From the NCBI GenBank assembly GCA_900470445.1, contig UCAU01000006.1, positions 155,224-219,223 on the forward strand: a stretch of DNA of 64,000 bases. Reading direction: 5' to 3'. Positions within the stretch are counted from its first letter, which is position 1. Each line of letters starts with the position of its first letter. The notes beneath the pieces are model-generated. The model saw only the letters and a program-made list of their open reading frames with translations. It searched no databases and was not told the origin of the DNA. The stretch is from Hyphomicrobiales bacterium. Its GTDB lineage: Bacteria; Pseudomonadota; Alphaproteobacteria; Rhizobiales; Devosiaceae. Below are positions 9,129 to 17,441 of this stretch, in pieces. Position numbers and translations under genes: made by a program.

Positions 9129-10250
9129 ATGACCGACATTACCCCGTTCAAGATTGCCATCCCCGAAGCCAAACTGGCCGATCTGCACCAGCGCTTGGCC
9201 AATACGATCCTCGCCAATGAAGTGCCCGGCGCCGGCTGGAGCTATGGCCCCACGACCGATTTTGTCGCCGGCATGATCGACCGCCTGCAAAACGGCTTCG
9301 ACTGGCGCGCCCAGGAAGCCGCTATCAACCAGCATCCGCAATTCACCACCGAGATCGACGGCCAGACCATTCATTTCCTGCACGTCAAGGCCGGCACCCA
9401 CAATGCAATTCCGCTGCTGTTGCTGCATGGCTGGCCGGGCTCCTTCGTCGAATTTCTCGGCGCCATCGCGCCGCTGGCCGCCGCCGGCTTCGATCTGGTC
9501 ATTCCCTCGCTGCCTGGTTTCGGCTTCTCGGGCCCGACGCGCGAGGCCGGCTGGAATGACGGCCGCATTGCCAATGCCCTGCTCGAATTGATGTCGCGCA
9601 TTGGTTATCAGCGTTTCGGCGTCCAGGGCGGCGACGCCGGGGCCGTGATTGCGCCGGCCATTGCCCGCGCCGCACCCGATCGGGTCATCGGCGTCCATGT
9701 CAACGCCGCCACTATGGGCTTCATTCCCATGGGCCCGATCGAGCCCAGCGATATCGCCAGCTTCAGCGATGCCGAAAAGACCCGGCTGCAGCGCCTGCAG
9801 CAGTTCATGGCCGAGCGCTTTGGCTTCAACGCCCTGCAGTCCAGCCGTCCCCAGACGGTGGCCTATGGCATCACCGACTCGCCTGCGGGCCTCATTGCCT
9901 GGCTGGCCGATATGTTTACCGGCTTCGGCGATAGCCCCGATGCCGTGGACAAGGACAAGTTCCTGACCAATCTGCTGGTCTATTGGTTCACCGGCACGGC
10001 TGCGTCCTCGATCCGCCTCTACTACGAAAACGCCCATGACCCAGAGGCATGGTCGCCCAAACCGAATTCGGGTGTCCCCACCGGGGTGGCCGTTTTCGCC
10101 CGCGACGAAGTGGCCATTCGCCGCTTCAGCGAAGATGGCAATACCATCACCCACTGGACGGAACTGGACAGCGGCGGCCACTTCGCCGCGCTGGAAGTGC
10201 CGCAGGTCTGGGCGGCCGAGGTCACGGCCTTCTTCAACGGCCTCAAATAG
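9129..10250 (+). CDS. Epoxide hydrolase (microsomal-type, EHN plus alpha/beta hydrolase)
   Basis: A 373-residue enzyme predicted to open epoxides to diols. The N-terminal EHN domain (IPEAKLADLHQRLANT) precedes an alpha/beta-hydrolase fold with the oxyanion HGWPG near residue 99, nucleophile Asp169 in VQGGDAGA, a YWFTGTAASSIR segment with the expected Tyr, and His351 in GGHFAALEVP. The ATG at 9129 is chosen because AAGGA lies 8 bases upstream; an in-frame ATG at 9051 would begin only 4 bases after the AraC stop and adds 26 unrelated residues. No signal peptide is visible. The AraC gene upstream is the likely regulator. Substrate is unknown. Confidence 0.88.
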   Translation: MTDITPFKIAIPEAKLADLHQRLANTILANEVPGAGWSYGPTTDFVAGMIDRLQNGFDWRAQEAAINQHPQFTTEIDGQTIHFLHVKAGTHNAIPLLLLHGWPGSFVEFLGAIAPLAAAGFDLVIPSLPGFGFSGPTREAGWNDGRIANALLELMSRIGYQRFGVQGGDAGAVIAPAIARAAPDRVIGVHVNAATMGFIPMGPIEPSDIASFSDAEKTRLQRLQQFMAERFGFNALQSSRPQTVAYGITDSPAGLIAWLADMFTGFGDSPDAVDKDKFLTNLLVYWFTGTAASSIRLYYENAHDPEAWSPKPNSGVPTGVAVFARDEVAIRRFSEDGNTITHWTELDSGGHFAALEVPQVWAAEVTAFFNGLK

Positions 10251-10321
10251 CGGGCAGGGATGTGGCGGTTTGTGCCGCCACGTCCCGCTTCATTTCGACG
10301 TGATGCTGCTGCCCCGCCGCG

Positions 10322-10358
10322 CGCTTTAGCCCATATATATATATATATATATAAAGCG
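10322..10358. repeat. AT-dinucleotide tract inside a CGCTTTA palindrome
   Basis: A run of ten AT units plus A (10333-10353) is bracketed by CGCTTTA (10322-10328) and TAAAGCG (10352-10358), a perfect 7-bp inverted repeat. The tract is self-complementary, so the whole region can extrude as a cruciform. It lies 34-70 bp upstream of the msrA start, where promoter elements would be expected. It might also act as a terminator of the epoxide hydrolase, but no T-rich tail follows. Confidence 0.8.
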
Positions 10359-10392
10359 TAGCCGCGCACATCAGCTCGCAGAGGTCCGTCCC

Positions 10393-11121
10393 ATGGTTCG
10401 ATCGTCCGCCATCCCCTTGACTGCTCCGCTGACCCGCGCTGCTCTGGCGGCGTTGCTTTTTGTGCCGGTCCTATTGCTCGGCGCCTGGCAGGCAGGAGCG
10501 CGGGCCGAAGAGAAACCGGTCGTCATTCCGGCACCCTCCAGCGACATCACCGAATCCGGGCCAACAGCAACGGCGGTATTCGCCGGTGGCTGCTTCTGGG
10601 GCGTGCAAGGCGTGTTCCAGCACGTGGTCGGCGTCACTAATGCCGTTTCGGGCTATTCGGGCGGTGCGGCGGAGACCGCCACTTACGAGCAGACCGGCAG
10701 CGGCACCACTGGGCACGCCGAGACCGTTGAGGTGACCTATGATCCGGCCGTGGTCAGCTATGGCCAATTGCTGCAGATCTATTTTTCGGTCGCGCATAAT
10801 CCGACCCAGCTCAATTACCAGGGCCCCGATCACGGCACGCAGTATCGCTCGACGATCTTTCCCGTCAGCGATGCCCAGGCCGAGCTAGCCCGGAGCTACA
10901 TTGCAGAGCTCGACAAGGCCGGGCTGTTCGAAGGGCCGATCGTCACCACCATCGAGCCGTTCAAGGCATTCTATCCCGCCGAGCAATATCACCAGGATTT
11001 CCTGACGCTGAACCCGACCTGGCCCTATATCGTCGCCAATGACCTGCCCAAGATCGGGGCGCTTAAGGCGCTGTTCCCCGATGAATATCGTGACCAGCCG
11101 GTGCTCGTCGGCACGTTATAA
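10393..11121 (+). CDS. msrA: Peptide methionine (S)-S-oxide reductase, exported form
   Basis: Reduces methionine-S-sulfoxide in oxidised proteins. The catalytic Cys67 lies in AGGCFWGVQGVFQ, and QLNYQGPDHGTQYRS and YHQDF are also family-typical. Unlike the usual cytosolic enzyme of about 170-210 residues, this 242-residue protein starts with basic residues, a hydrophobic segment (about 16-34) and AGARAEE, which reads as a signal peptide with an Ala-x-Ala cleavage site. It should therefore act in the periplasm, with an unidentified electron donor. The AT tract at 10333-10353 lies just upstream. No msrB is adjacent. Confidence 0.9.
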   Translation: MVRSSAIPLTAPLTRAALAALLFVPVLLLGAWQAGARAEEKPVVIPAPSSDITESGPTATAVFAGGCFWGVQGVFQHVVGVTNAVSGYSGGAAETATYEQTGSGTTGHAETVEVTYDPAVVSYGQLLQIYFSVAHNPTQLNYQGPDHGTQYRSTIFPVSDAQAELARSYIAELDKAGLFEGPIVTTIEPFKAFYPAEQYHQDFLTLNPTWPYIVANDLPKIGALKALFPDEYRDQPVLVGTL

Positions 11122-11126
11122 AGAGA

Positions 11127-11151
11127 AGGGCAGGGCGCGCGGCCCGGCCCT
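11127..11151 (+). terminator. Possible GC-rich hairpin after msrA
   Basis: AGGGC (11127-11131) pairs with GCCCT (11147-11151), and an inner GGGC/GCCC stem (11133-11136 with 11142-11145) is separated from it by one mismatch. It starts 5 bases after the msrA stop. No T tract follows, so intrinsic termination is doubtful. Confidence 0.3.
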
Positions 11152-11249
11152 GAGTCACATGCAAACTGCTGGCAGTGCCATTTTTTGGCCCCGCGAGGGG
11201 CGCCATTCTGCCAGTAAGCCGGCGTAGGAGTAAGTGGTCGGGCCGCCAC

Positions 11250-11277
11250 GGAACCAAGCAGGCAAATCGCGGGTTCC
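11250..11277 (+). promoter_or_regulatory. Inverted repeat GGAACC/GGTTCC upstream of the outer-membrane protein gene
   Basis: GGAACC (11250-11255) and GGTTCC (11272-11277) form a perfect 6-bp inverted repeat centred about 50 bp before the ATG at 11314. The same bases can be read as a near-match to an EcfG promoter, GGAAC-N17-GGTT (consensus CGTT). It could be an operator, a promoter or neither. Confidence 0.3.
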
Positions 11278-11313
11278 TGTCATAGACGGTCTCAATAGCA
11301 GGGGAGAACAGCG

Positions 11314-11865
11314 ATGAAACTGTTCAACGCATTCGCTATCGCCGCGCTGACCGCCACCCTTTCGACAGGGGCTGCTGCTGCGGCCGACATGATCACCGTT
11401 CCCACCTCAACACCCGTTGAAATGCCCGTTGCCGAGCCTGCTGGTTTCGACTGGAGCGGCTTTTATGCAGGCGTCTATGGCGTCGCGCAGAATGGCGAGG
11501 ACAGCGGTACGCAATACGGTCTGGGCGTCCAGGCCGGCGTCAACGCTCAATTCGACTATTACCTATTGGGTGCCGAAGTGGCCGTGCACGGCCTTGCGGG
11601 CAATGACGGGGCCGGGGAAACCAGCTATGGCCAGATCCTGGGCCGCGCTGGTCTGGCCGTCACCGATGATGTCGCCGTTTATGCCGCGGGTGGCTATGGG
11701 CTCGACCTTGGCGCCCCTGAAGAAGATGACATGCTGTTCGGCGCCGGCGTCGAAATGGCAATCACCGGCAATGTCTCGGTCGAGGCGCAATATCTGCGCA
11801 GCTTCCCGCTATCGGGCGATAACGCCAAGAACCAGTTTACCGTTGGCGCGAACTATCACTTCTGA
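11314..11865 (+). CDS. Outer-membrane beta-barrel protein (Omp25/31-like), copy 1
   Basis: A 183-residue protein with a clear signal peptide (MKLFNAFAIAALTATL..., Ala-rich cleavage region at about 20-24). A short Pro/Thr linker and the rhizobial porin-family opening GFDWSGFYAGVYG follow. Alternating hydrophobic strands and a C-terminal aromatic residue (VGANYHF) fit an eight-stranded OmpA-like barrel. It lies alone behind a GGAACC/GGTTCC inverted repeat and ends in a strong intrinsic terminator. A related protein is encoded next door at 12159. Its role is probably structural or envelope-stabilising; no pore function is shown. Confidence 0.82.
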   Translation: MKLFNAFAIAALTATLSTGAAAAADMITVPTSTPVEMPVAEPAGFDWSGFYAGVYGVAQNGEDSGTQYGLGVQAGVNAQFDYYLLGAEVAVHGLAGNDGAGETSYGQILGRAGLAVTDDVAVYAAGGYGLDLGAPEEDDMLFGAGVEMAITGNVSVEAQYLRSFPLSGDNAKNQFTVGANYHF

Positions 11866-11882
11866 TTCTTGACAATCGGCCC

Positions 11883-11917
11883 AATAGCCCTGCCTATGGT
11901 GGGGCTATTTTGTTTTT
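11883..11917 (+). terminator. Intrinsic terminator of outer-membrane protein copy 1
   Basis: AATAGCCC (11883-11890) pairs perfectly with GGGCTATT (11902-11909), and a T-rich run (TTTGTTTTT) follows. It lies 18 bases after the stop codon. Confidence 0.88.
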
Positions 11918-12158
11918 GGGCAAGGCTTTGGACCGGCGCTGTGCCCTGATTCTGCCGTCTGGTGGCCACGGGCAAGTGCCAATCAAGCCGTATTTGTATC
12001 AAATTGAACCAATTGCGCGGTATTGATGCAACACAAGCCCCCAAATGGTCATTGAATCTTATCCGAGCCCCCAAATTTGCCCTTGGTAAGGCTTGTCAGC
12101 GGCCCTCTCGTGGGGCATTTATCGGTCGACTACGGTTAACTCTATGGGAGTGCAAGAT

Positions 12159-12740
12159 ATGTTTGTACGTTCGCTTTCTCTCGGTGTGGCTGCTGCCGCG
12201 CTGCTCGTTGGTGGTGCTCAGGCCGCCGACCTCATCATCCCGACCACCCCTGCTCCGATCTATGAAGCAGCCGGTTTCTCTTGGGATGGCCTCTACGCTG
12301 GTGTCCAGGGCGGCGGTCTGTTCTTCGGTGATGACAACAACTACGGCGTCATCGGCGCTCACGTTGGCGTGAACTTCATCGTTGCTGACCCGATCCTGCT
12401 CGGCCTCGAAGGCACTGCAGAATACGTCTGGGGCACCAATGCCGCTGACCAGGACATCAATGCTGGTAACTTCTTCATCAACGGTCGCGTTGGTGCCATC
12501 GTGACCGACTCGGTCCTGGTGTACGCACTGGCCGGTGTTGGCGTTGAGACCCTCGAAGATCGTGCCATCGGCGACGACAACCAGGGCGTGTACCAGCTCG
12601 GTGCCGGTGTTGAACTTGCTGTTACCGACTCTGTCACCGTTCGCGGTCAGGTTGTTGGTTATGGCTACTTCGACGACGCTGTTGGCGACGACTTCTTCGA
12701 CGCTGCCAAGGCAACGATCGGCGTTTCCTACCACTTCTAA
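12159..12740 (+). CDS. Outer-membrane beta-barrel protein (Omp25/31-like), copy 2
   Basis: A 193-residue protein with signal peptide (MFVRSLSLGVAAAALLVGG, cleavage near AQAAD), then GFSWDGLYAGVQGG and a barrel ending in VSYHF, paralogous to the gene at 11314. I chose the ATG at 12159 because GGGAG lies 8 bases upstream and the signal peptide then starts correctly; an in-frame upstream ATG at 12093 would bury it. Third positions use more T (GGT, GTT) than neighbouring genes, as in highly expressed genes. Two hairpins follow the stop. The preceding 241 bp (11918-12158) are relatively AT-rich and hold no other gene, probably the promoter and leader. Confidence 0.83.
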   Translation: MFVRSLSLGVAAAALLVGGAQAADLIIPTTPAPIYEAAGFSWDGLYAGVQGGGLFFGDDNNYGVIGAHVGVNFIVADPILLGLEGTAEYVWGTNAADQDINAGNFFINGRVGAIVTDSVLVYALAGVGVETLEDRAIGDDNQGVYQLGAGVELAVTDSVTVRGQVVGYGYFDDAVGDDFFDAAKATIGVSYHF

Positions 12741-12784
12741 GATTTATACCAGACGGGGCGCTCGCGCCCCGTCGACTAAATCTT
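12739..12784. terminator. Nested inverted repeat at the end of outer-membrane protein copy 2
   Basis: An outer pair AAGATTTA (12739-12746) and TAAATCTT (12777-12784) encloses an inner GC stem GACGGGGCG (12752-12760) with CGCCCCGTC (12765-12773). The structure begins within the stop codon. The T-rich right arm may act as a terminator tail, or the hairpin may stabilise the mRNA 3' end ahead of the next terminator. Confidence 0.6.
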
Positions 12785-12796
12785 GTAAGCCCAATT

Positions 12797-12832
12797 CGGC
12801 GAACCACTTCGTGTGGTTCGCCGTTTTGCTTT
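12797..12832 (+). terminator. Strong intrinsic terminator after outer-membrane protein copy 2
   Basis: CGGCGAACCAC (12797-12807) pairs perfectly with GTGGTTCGCCG (12813-12823) around a 5-base loop, followed by TTTTGCTTTG. An 11-bp stem with a T tract is a classical Rho-independent terminator. Confidence 0.9.
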
Positions 12833-13171
12833 GGAATCGTGATTCGGTTGCCTCAAGGTGCACGCGAACTGCGTTATCCGGACCGTCAGCGTGCACAGTC
12901 CGTTAGCACCAGCGCACCAAGTGCCTTTGCCGTGACTACCCATTTTCACGCAAATGCTTGCCGCCGAAATGCCTGCCAGCACGGCAAATTGGCGCTCTCA
13001 CGGGCTATCGATATATGATTATTCTTCTCATATTTTCTTTCCCTTGAAACGCGCTAGCCAAAGGTCTAATCCCAAGCCATCAACTTCCGCGTTGGTTCGC
13101 TTGCCCCAATTGCTCGCAGAACTCTCGCGTTTCCCGGCTTCTCCTGTCGGTCTTGAGTGTTAGGCTGCCGC
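12833..13171. other. Gene-free region upstream of nuoA
   Basis: About 340 bp between the terminator and nuoA. A 69-codon open frame (12954-13163) has no visible ribosome-binding site or family features. The region includes a more AT-rich stretch around 13010-13060, and TTGAAA followed 15 bp later by TCTAAT (about 13045-13071) could be a sigma-70 type promoter for the nuo operon, with non-ideal spacing. I see no RNA gene. Confidence 0.4.
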
Positions 13172-13537
13172 ATGACTGATTTGCTCAGCGACTATCTGCC
13201 CATTGTCATTTTCATCGGCATTGCCGGTCTTATCGGACTGTCTCTGCTGGTGGCGCCCTTCATCGTCGCCGTGAAGCGCCCAGACCCCGAAAAGGTCTCG
13301 GCCTTCGAAGCCGGCTTTGAAGCCTTCGACGATGCGCGCATGAAGTTTGACGTCCGGTTTTACCTGGTGTCGATTCTCTTCATCATCTTCGACCTCGAAG
13401 TGGCTTTCCTCTTCCCCTGGGCCGTGGCGTTCCGGGATGTCGGCTGGTTCGGCTTCTGGTCGATGATGATCTTCCTCGGCGTTCTGACCGTCGGGTTCAT
13501 TTATGAATGGCGGAAAGGGGCTCTCGAATGGGATTGA
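13172..13537 (+). CDS. nuoA: NADH-quinone oxidoreductase subunit A
   Basis: First gene of the complex I operon. The 121-residue membrane subunit has three transmembrane helices and the conserved loop [22 protein letters not shown] followed by [12 protein letters not shown], at the junction between the proton-pumping arm and the quinone site. The ATG at 13172 gives the usual N-terminus; an in-frame start at 13157 adds five residues. It overlaps nuoB by 10 bp. Confidence 0.95.
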   Translation: MTDLLSDYLPIVIFIGIAGLIGLSLLVAPFIVAVKRPDPEKVSAFEAGFEAFDDARMKFDVRFYLVSILFIIFDLEVAFLFPWAVAFRDVGWFGFWSMMIFLGVLTVGFIYEWRKGALEWD

Positions 13538-14109
13538 GCGAACAGAACGCTACGCTGGTCGCGCCGCGCCCCACCGGGCTCATCGACCCGCGCACCAATA
13601 AGCCCGCAGGCGCCAATGATCCGTTCTTCACTGATGTGACGGACGAATTGGCGGACAAGGGCTTCCTGGTTTCCACCGTGTCGCAACTGGTCAATTGGGC
13701 TCGCACTGGCTCGCTGATGTGGATGCAAACGGGCCTGGCTTGCTGCGCCGTCGAGATGATGCAGATGTCGATGCCGCGCTACGATATCGAGCGTTTCGGC
13801 ACGGCGCCACGCGCCTCTCCGCGCCAGTCCGATGTGCTGATCGTTGCCGGCACCCTGACCAATAAAATGGCTCCGGCCCTGCGCAAGGTCTACGACCAGA
13901 TGCCTGAGCCGCGCTACGTCATCTCCATGGGCAGTTGTGCCAATGGCGGGGGCTATTATCACTATTCCTATTCGGTTGTGCGCGGCTGCGATCGCGTGCT
14001 GCCGGTGGACGTCTATGTCCCCGGCTGCCCCCCGACCGCTGAAGCGCTTCTTTACGGCATCCTCTTGCTGCAAAAGAAGATTCGGCGCACCGGCACCATC
14101 GAACGTTAG
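13528..14109 (+). CDS. nuoB: NADH-quinone oxidoreductase subunit B
   Basis: Peripheral-arm subunit holding the terminal cluster N2. Four ligand cysteines are visible: the adjacent pair Cys72-Cys73 in [10 protein letters not shown], Cys137 in GSCANGGG and Cys167 in [10 protein letters not shown]. The start at 13528 overlaps the nuoA end by 10 bp and has AAAGGGG about 9 bases upstream; it gives 193 residues, normal for the alphaproteobacterial type. Confidence 0.96.
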   Translation: MGLSEQNATLVAPRPTGLIDPRTNKPAGANDPFFTDVTDELADKGFLVSTVSQLVNWARTGSLMWMQTGLACCAVEMMQMSMPRYDIERFGTAPRASPRQSDVLIVAGTLTNKMAPALRKVYDQMPEPRYVISMGSCANGGGYYHYSYSVVRGCDRVLPVDVYVPGCPPTAEALLYGILLLQKKIRRTGTIER

Positions 14110-14120
14110 GACCCCATTTC

Positions 14121-14738
14121 ATGGATGAGGTTATCCAGGTTGATCCGCTGACCGCGCTGGGCGAGCACATTGCCGGCGCTTTGGGCGGCGTGATTCTTGC
14201 CAGCGAAATCAGCTATGGCGAGCTGACGCTGACCATTGAGCGCGACGCAATTGTGGCCGTGGCCACGTTCCTGCGCGACGACGCAAAATGCCGGTTCATC
14301 AGCTTCACCGACGTGACGGCGGTCGACTACCCGGAACGCGATGAGCGGTTCGACGTGGTCTACCACTTCATGAGCCCGCATCTGAACCAGCGTATCCGCA
14401 TCAAGCTGACGACCGACGACGCGATGCCGGTACCCAGCATTACGGGCGTGTTCCGTGGCGCCGACTGGTTCGAGCGCGAAACCTACGATCTCTATGGCGT
14501 GCTGTTCTCCGATCACAATGATCTGCGCCGCATCCTGACCGATTATGGGTTCGATGGGCATCCGCTGCGCAAGGACTTCCCGGTCACCGGCTTCGTTCAG
14601 GTCAAATATGACGAAGAGCGTAAGCGGGTTGTCTATGAGCCGGTCAAGTTGATGCAGGAATTCCGCACCTTTGACTATCTGTCGCCTTGGGAGGGTACTG
14701 ACTATGTGCTGCCCGGTGACGAGAAGGCCAAGCAATGA
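14121..14738 (+). CDS. nuoC: NADH-quinone oxidoreductase subunit C
   Basis: The 205-residue peripheral-arm 30-kDa-type subunit, separate from NuoD (the two are fused in some enterobacteria). The signature [20 protein letters not shown] followed by [14 protein letters not shown] is intact. It structurally supports NuoB and NuoD near the quinone site. The nuoD start overlaps its stop as ATGA. Confidence 0.96.
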   Translation: MDEVIQVDPLTALGEHIAGALGGVILASEISYGELTLTIERDAIVAVATFLRDDAKCRFISFTDVTAVDYPERDERFDVVYHFMSPHLNQRIRIKLTTDDAMPVPSITGVFRGADWFERETYDLYGVLFSDHNDLRRILTDYGFDGHPLRKDFPVTGFVQVKYDEERKRVVYEPVKLMQEFRTFDYLSPWEGTDYVLPGDEKAKQ

Positions 14739-15928
14739 CCGTTGAAGCCGAAGTCCGCAATTTCACCATCAACTTTGGGCCGGTTCACCCCTCCGCTCAT
14801 GGCGTTCTGCGCCTGATTCTGGAGCTGGACGGCGAAATCGTTGAACGCGTCGATCCCCATATCGGGCTGCTGCATCGCGGCACCGAAAAGCTGATCGAGC
14901 AGAAGACCTATCTGCAGGCCGTGCCCTATTTCGACCGCCTCGACTATGTGGCGCCGATGAATCAGGAGCATGCTTTCGCCCTGGCCGTCGAAAAGCTGCT
15001 GGGTCTTGAAGTGCCGCGCCGTGGCCAGCTGATCCGCGTGCTCTATTCGGAAATCGGGCGCCTTTTGGCACACCTGATGAACGTCACGACCCAGGCCATG
15101 GACGTTGGCGCATTGACGCCGCCGCTCTGGGGCTTCGAGCAGCGCGAAAAGCTCATGGTGTTCTATGAGCGCGCGTCGGGCGCCCGCATGCATGCCGCCT
15201 ATTTCCGTCCCGGTGGTGTCCATCAGGACCTGCCGCAGGCGCTGATCGACGATATCGAGACCTTCTGCGAGACCTTCCCCAAGGCTCTCGCCGATATCGA
15301 CAGTCTTCTGACCAATAACCGCATCTTCAAGCAGCGTAATGTCGATATCGGCGTGGTCGATCTCGATGATGCCTGGAATATGGGCTTTTCAGGCGTGATG
15401 GTGCGGGGTTCGGGCGCTGCCTGGGACCTGCGCAAGAGCCAACCTTACGAATGCTATGCCGAAATGGATTTCGATATCCCGGTCGGCAAGAATGGCGACT
15501 GCTACGACCGCTATCTCATCCGTATGGAAGAGATGCGCCAGTCCACCAGCATCATGAAGCAGTGTGTGGCGAAGCTGAACGCCGCCGATGGCAAGGGCCC
15601 GGTGTCCTCGCTCGATGGCAAGGTCGTGCCGCCCAGCCGTGGCGAGATGAAGAAGTCGATGGAAGCGCTGATCCATCACTTCAAGCTCTATACCGAAGGT
15701 TACAAGGTGCCGGCTGGCGAGGTTTACGCTGCCGTGGAAGCGCCCAAGGGCGAGTTCGGCGTTTATCTGGTCAGCGACGGCTCCAACAAGCCTTACCGCT
15801 GCAAGATCCGTGCGCCGGGTTTTGCGCATTTGTCGGCCATGGATTTCCTGTGTCGCGGCCACATGTTGGCCGACGTCTCGGCCATTCTTGGCTCGCTTGA
15901 TATCGTGTTCGGAGAGGTTGATCGCTGA
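14735..15928 (+). CDS. nuoD: NADH-quinone oxidoreductase subunit D
   Basis: The 397-residue 49-kDa-type subunit that forms the quinone-binding cavity with Nuo[16 protein letters not shown] and [16 protein letters not shown] near the N-terminus, and [12 protein letters not shown] near the C-terminus, are the conserved segments. It begins with ATGA overlap on nuoC and its stop shares one base with the nuoE start. Confidence 0.96.
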   Translation: MTVEAEVRNFTINFGPVHPSAHGVLRLILELDGEIVERVDPHIGLLHRGTEKLIEQKTYLQAVPYFDRLDYVAPMNQEHAFALAVEKLLGLEVPRRGQLIRVLYSEIGRLLAHLMNVTTQAMDVGALTPPLWGFEQREKLMVFYERASGARMHAAYFRPGGVHQDLPQALIDDIETFCETFPKALADIDSLLTNNRIFKQRNVDIGVVDLDDAWNMGFSGVMVRGSGAAWDLRKSQPYECYAEMDFDIPVGKNGDCYDRYLIRMEEMRQSTSIMKQCVAKLNAADGKGPVSSLDGKVVPPSRGEMKKSMEALIHHFKLYTEGYKVPAGEVYAAVEAPKGEFGVYLVSDGSNKPYRCKIRAPGFAHLSAMDFLCRGHMLADVSAILGSLDIVFGEVDR

Positions 15929-17235
15929 TGGTTGCGCGTCGCCTTGCGGACGAGTCGGTTCAACCGGCCGCGTTCGCCTTTACTGCTGACAACGCCAAAT
16001 GGGCGGAATGGAAGATCGGGCTCTACCCGGCCGGCCGTCAGCAATCTGCTGTTATTCCGCTGCTTATGCGCGCACAGGATCAGGATGGCTGGGTCAGCCG
16101 TGCGACGATCGAAACGATCGCCGACATGCTGGGCATGGCCTATATCCGCGTGCTCGAAGTGGCCACGTTCTATACCCAGTTCCAACTGCAGCCGGTCGGC
16201 AGCAGGGCGCATATCCAGGTTTGCGGCACGACGCCGTGCATGCTGCGTGGCGCCGAGGGCCTGATCGAGGTCTGCAAGAGCAAGATCCATCACGATCCGC
16301 ACCATCTCAACGAAGATGGCACGCTGAGCTGGGAAGAAGTCGAATGCGCGGGCGCCTGCGTCAACGCACCTATGGTGGCGATTTTCCACGACACTTATGA
16401 AGACCTGACGGCCGAACGGCTCGAAGAGATCATCGACGCTTTCCAGGCGGGCAAGGGCGATACGATCAAGGCAGGCTCGCAGATCGAGCGGCTCAATTCG
16501 GCTGCTGAAGGCGGTCGCACCACTCTGCTGGAAAAGCCGAGCGCCAAGCGCGAGAAGTTCGTGCCACCCCCGCCGCCCGTAGAAGCTGCGGCTCCCGCGG
16601 CGGCACCAGCCGCGCCCGCGCCGACCACGGCCGCCAAGCCCAAGGACGTGACCGCTGAATCTGCTCCGGCGATCAAGGGAGCGCCCCAGCCAGCCAAGGT
16701 TTCCGAGGCCAAGGCCGAAGGCGAGCGCAAGGCGGCAGATGCCGCGGCCAAGGCGAATGGCAAACCCAATAAGGCGATGCGGGAAAATGCAGTCGGCGCC
16801 GAGTCCGATGCGGCGAAGGTCGACGGGGGCAGAGCTCCAGGCAAGGCCACCAATGCCGCGCCCGCCCATGGTGCGACGCCGGCCGGCACAGCAAAGACCC
16901 GTGCTATCAAGGCGCCCAAGGCCAATCCTGCCGAAGTCAATCCGGTGGCAGAAAAGGGTGGTGCAACGCCACTGTTCAAGGCCCCCGATGGCGCGCCGGA
17001 TGATCTCAAGCTGATTTCGGGCGTTGGGCCCGTGCTCGAAGGCCGTCTCAACGCTTTGGGCATCACCCAGTGGAGCCAGGTTGCCAAGCTTTCCGCCGAG
17101 GATATCGCCAAGGTCGAGGATTCGCTGAATTTCAAGGGGCGGGTCGCGCGCGACAACTGGCTGCAGCAGGCGGACGTGCTGGCGCGTGGCGGGGTCGAAG
17201 AATACCGCAGGGTATTTGGGAAGGACCCGCGCTAA
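15928..17235 (+). CDS. nuoE: NADH-quinone oxidoreductase subunit E with long C-terminal extension
   Basis: Residues 1-200 are the 24-kDa thioredoxin-like subunit binding the [2Fe-2S] cluster N1a: Cys99 and Cys104 in CGTTPCMLRG, Cys140 and Cys144 in CAGACVNAP. The usual protein ends at about 170-220 residues, but this one has 435. Residues 205-355 are a low-complexity Ala/Lys/Pro linker, and from about 356 a helix-hairpin-helix-like domain follows (DDLKLISGVGPVLEGRLNALGI). Such tails occur in other Rhizobiales NuoE proteins; their role is not known to me. It overlaps nuoD by one base. Confidence 0.94.
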   Translation: MVARRLADESVQPAAFAFTADNAKWAEWKIGLYPAGRQQSAVIPLLMRAQDQDGWVSRATIETIADMLGMAYIRVLEVATFYTQFQLQPVGSRAHIQVCGTTPCMLRGAEGLIEVCKSKIHHDPHHLNEDGTLSWEEVECAGACVNAPMVAIFHDTYEDLTAERLEEIIDAFQAGKGDTIKAGSQIERLNSAAEGGRTTLLEKPSAKREKFVPPPPPVEAAAPAAAPAAPAPTTAAKPKDVTAESAPAIKGAPQPAKVSEAKAEGERKAADAAAKANGKPNKAMRENAVGAESDAAKVDGGRAPGKATNAAPAHGATPAGTAKTRAIKAPKANPAEVNPVAEKGGATPLFKAPDGAPDDLKLISGVGPVLEGRLNALGITQWSQVAKLSAEDIAKVEDSLNFKGRVARDNWLQQADVLARGGVEEYRRVFGKDPR

Positions 17236-17439
17236 ATGGCTGAGGGCAAGATCGAGTTTGGTAAATTGACCGGCAAGGACTACGCCATGGGCGTGGGCTT
17301 TGTGGTCATTGCCATGATCATTGCCCAAGGCCTTGTTGCTTATCTTATTCCAGGTGCCCCGCCAGCTTTGCTGGGCGCCATTGGCGCGGCCATCGGAGTG
17401 GCTGCCTGGTTTTCATACTTGCGGAAGCGGAACGGCTGA
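17236..17439 (+). CDS. Small two-helix membrane protein inside the nuo operon
   Basis: A 67-residue protein with a polar N-terminal 15 residues, two hydrophobic helices (about 18-37 and 42-60) separated by PGAPP, and a basic tail LRKRNG. It starts directly after the nuoE stop (TAAATG) and ends two bases before nuoF, so it is co-translated with complex I. It is not one of the 14 standard subunits. It could be an accessory or assembly subunit; no family is recognised. Confidence 0.8.
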   Translation: MAEGKIEFGKLTGKDYAMGVGFVVIAMIIAQGLVAYLIPGAPPALLGAIGAAIGVAAWFSYLRKRNG

Positions 17440-17441
17440 TC

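Noticed and set aside
12954..13163. A 69-codon frame upstream of nuoA.
   Set aside because: No ribosome-binding site, no hydrophobic or domain pattern, and it runs into the nuoA leader.
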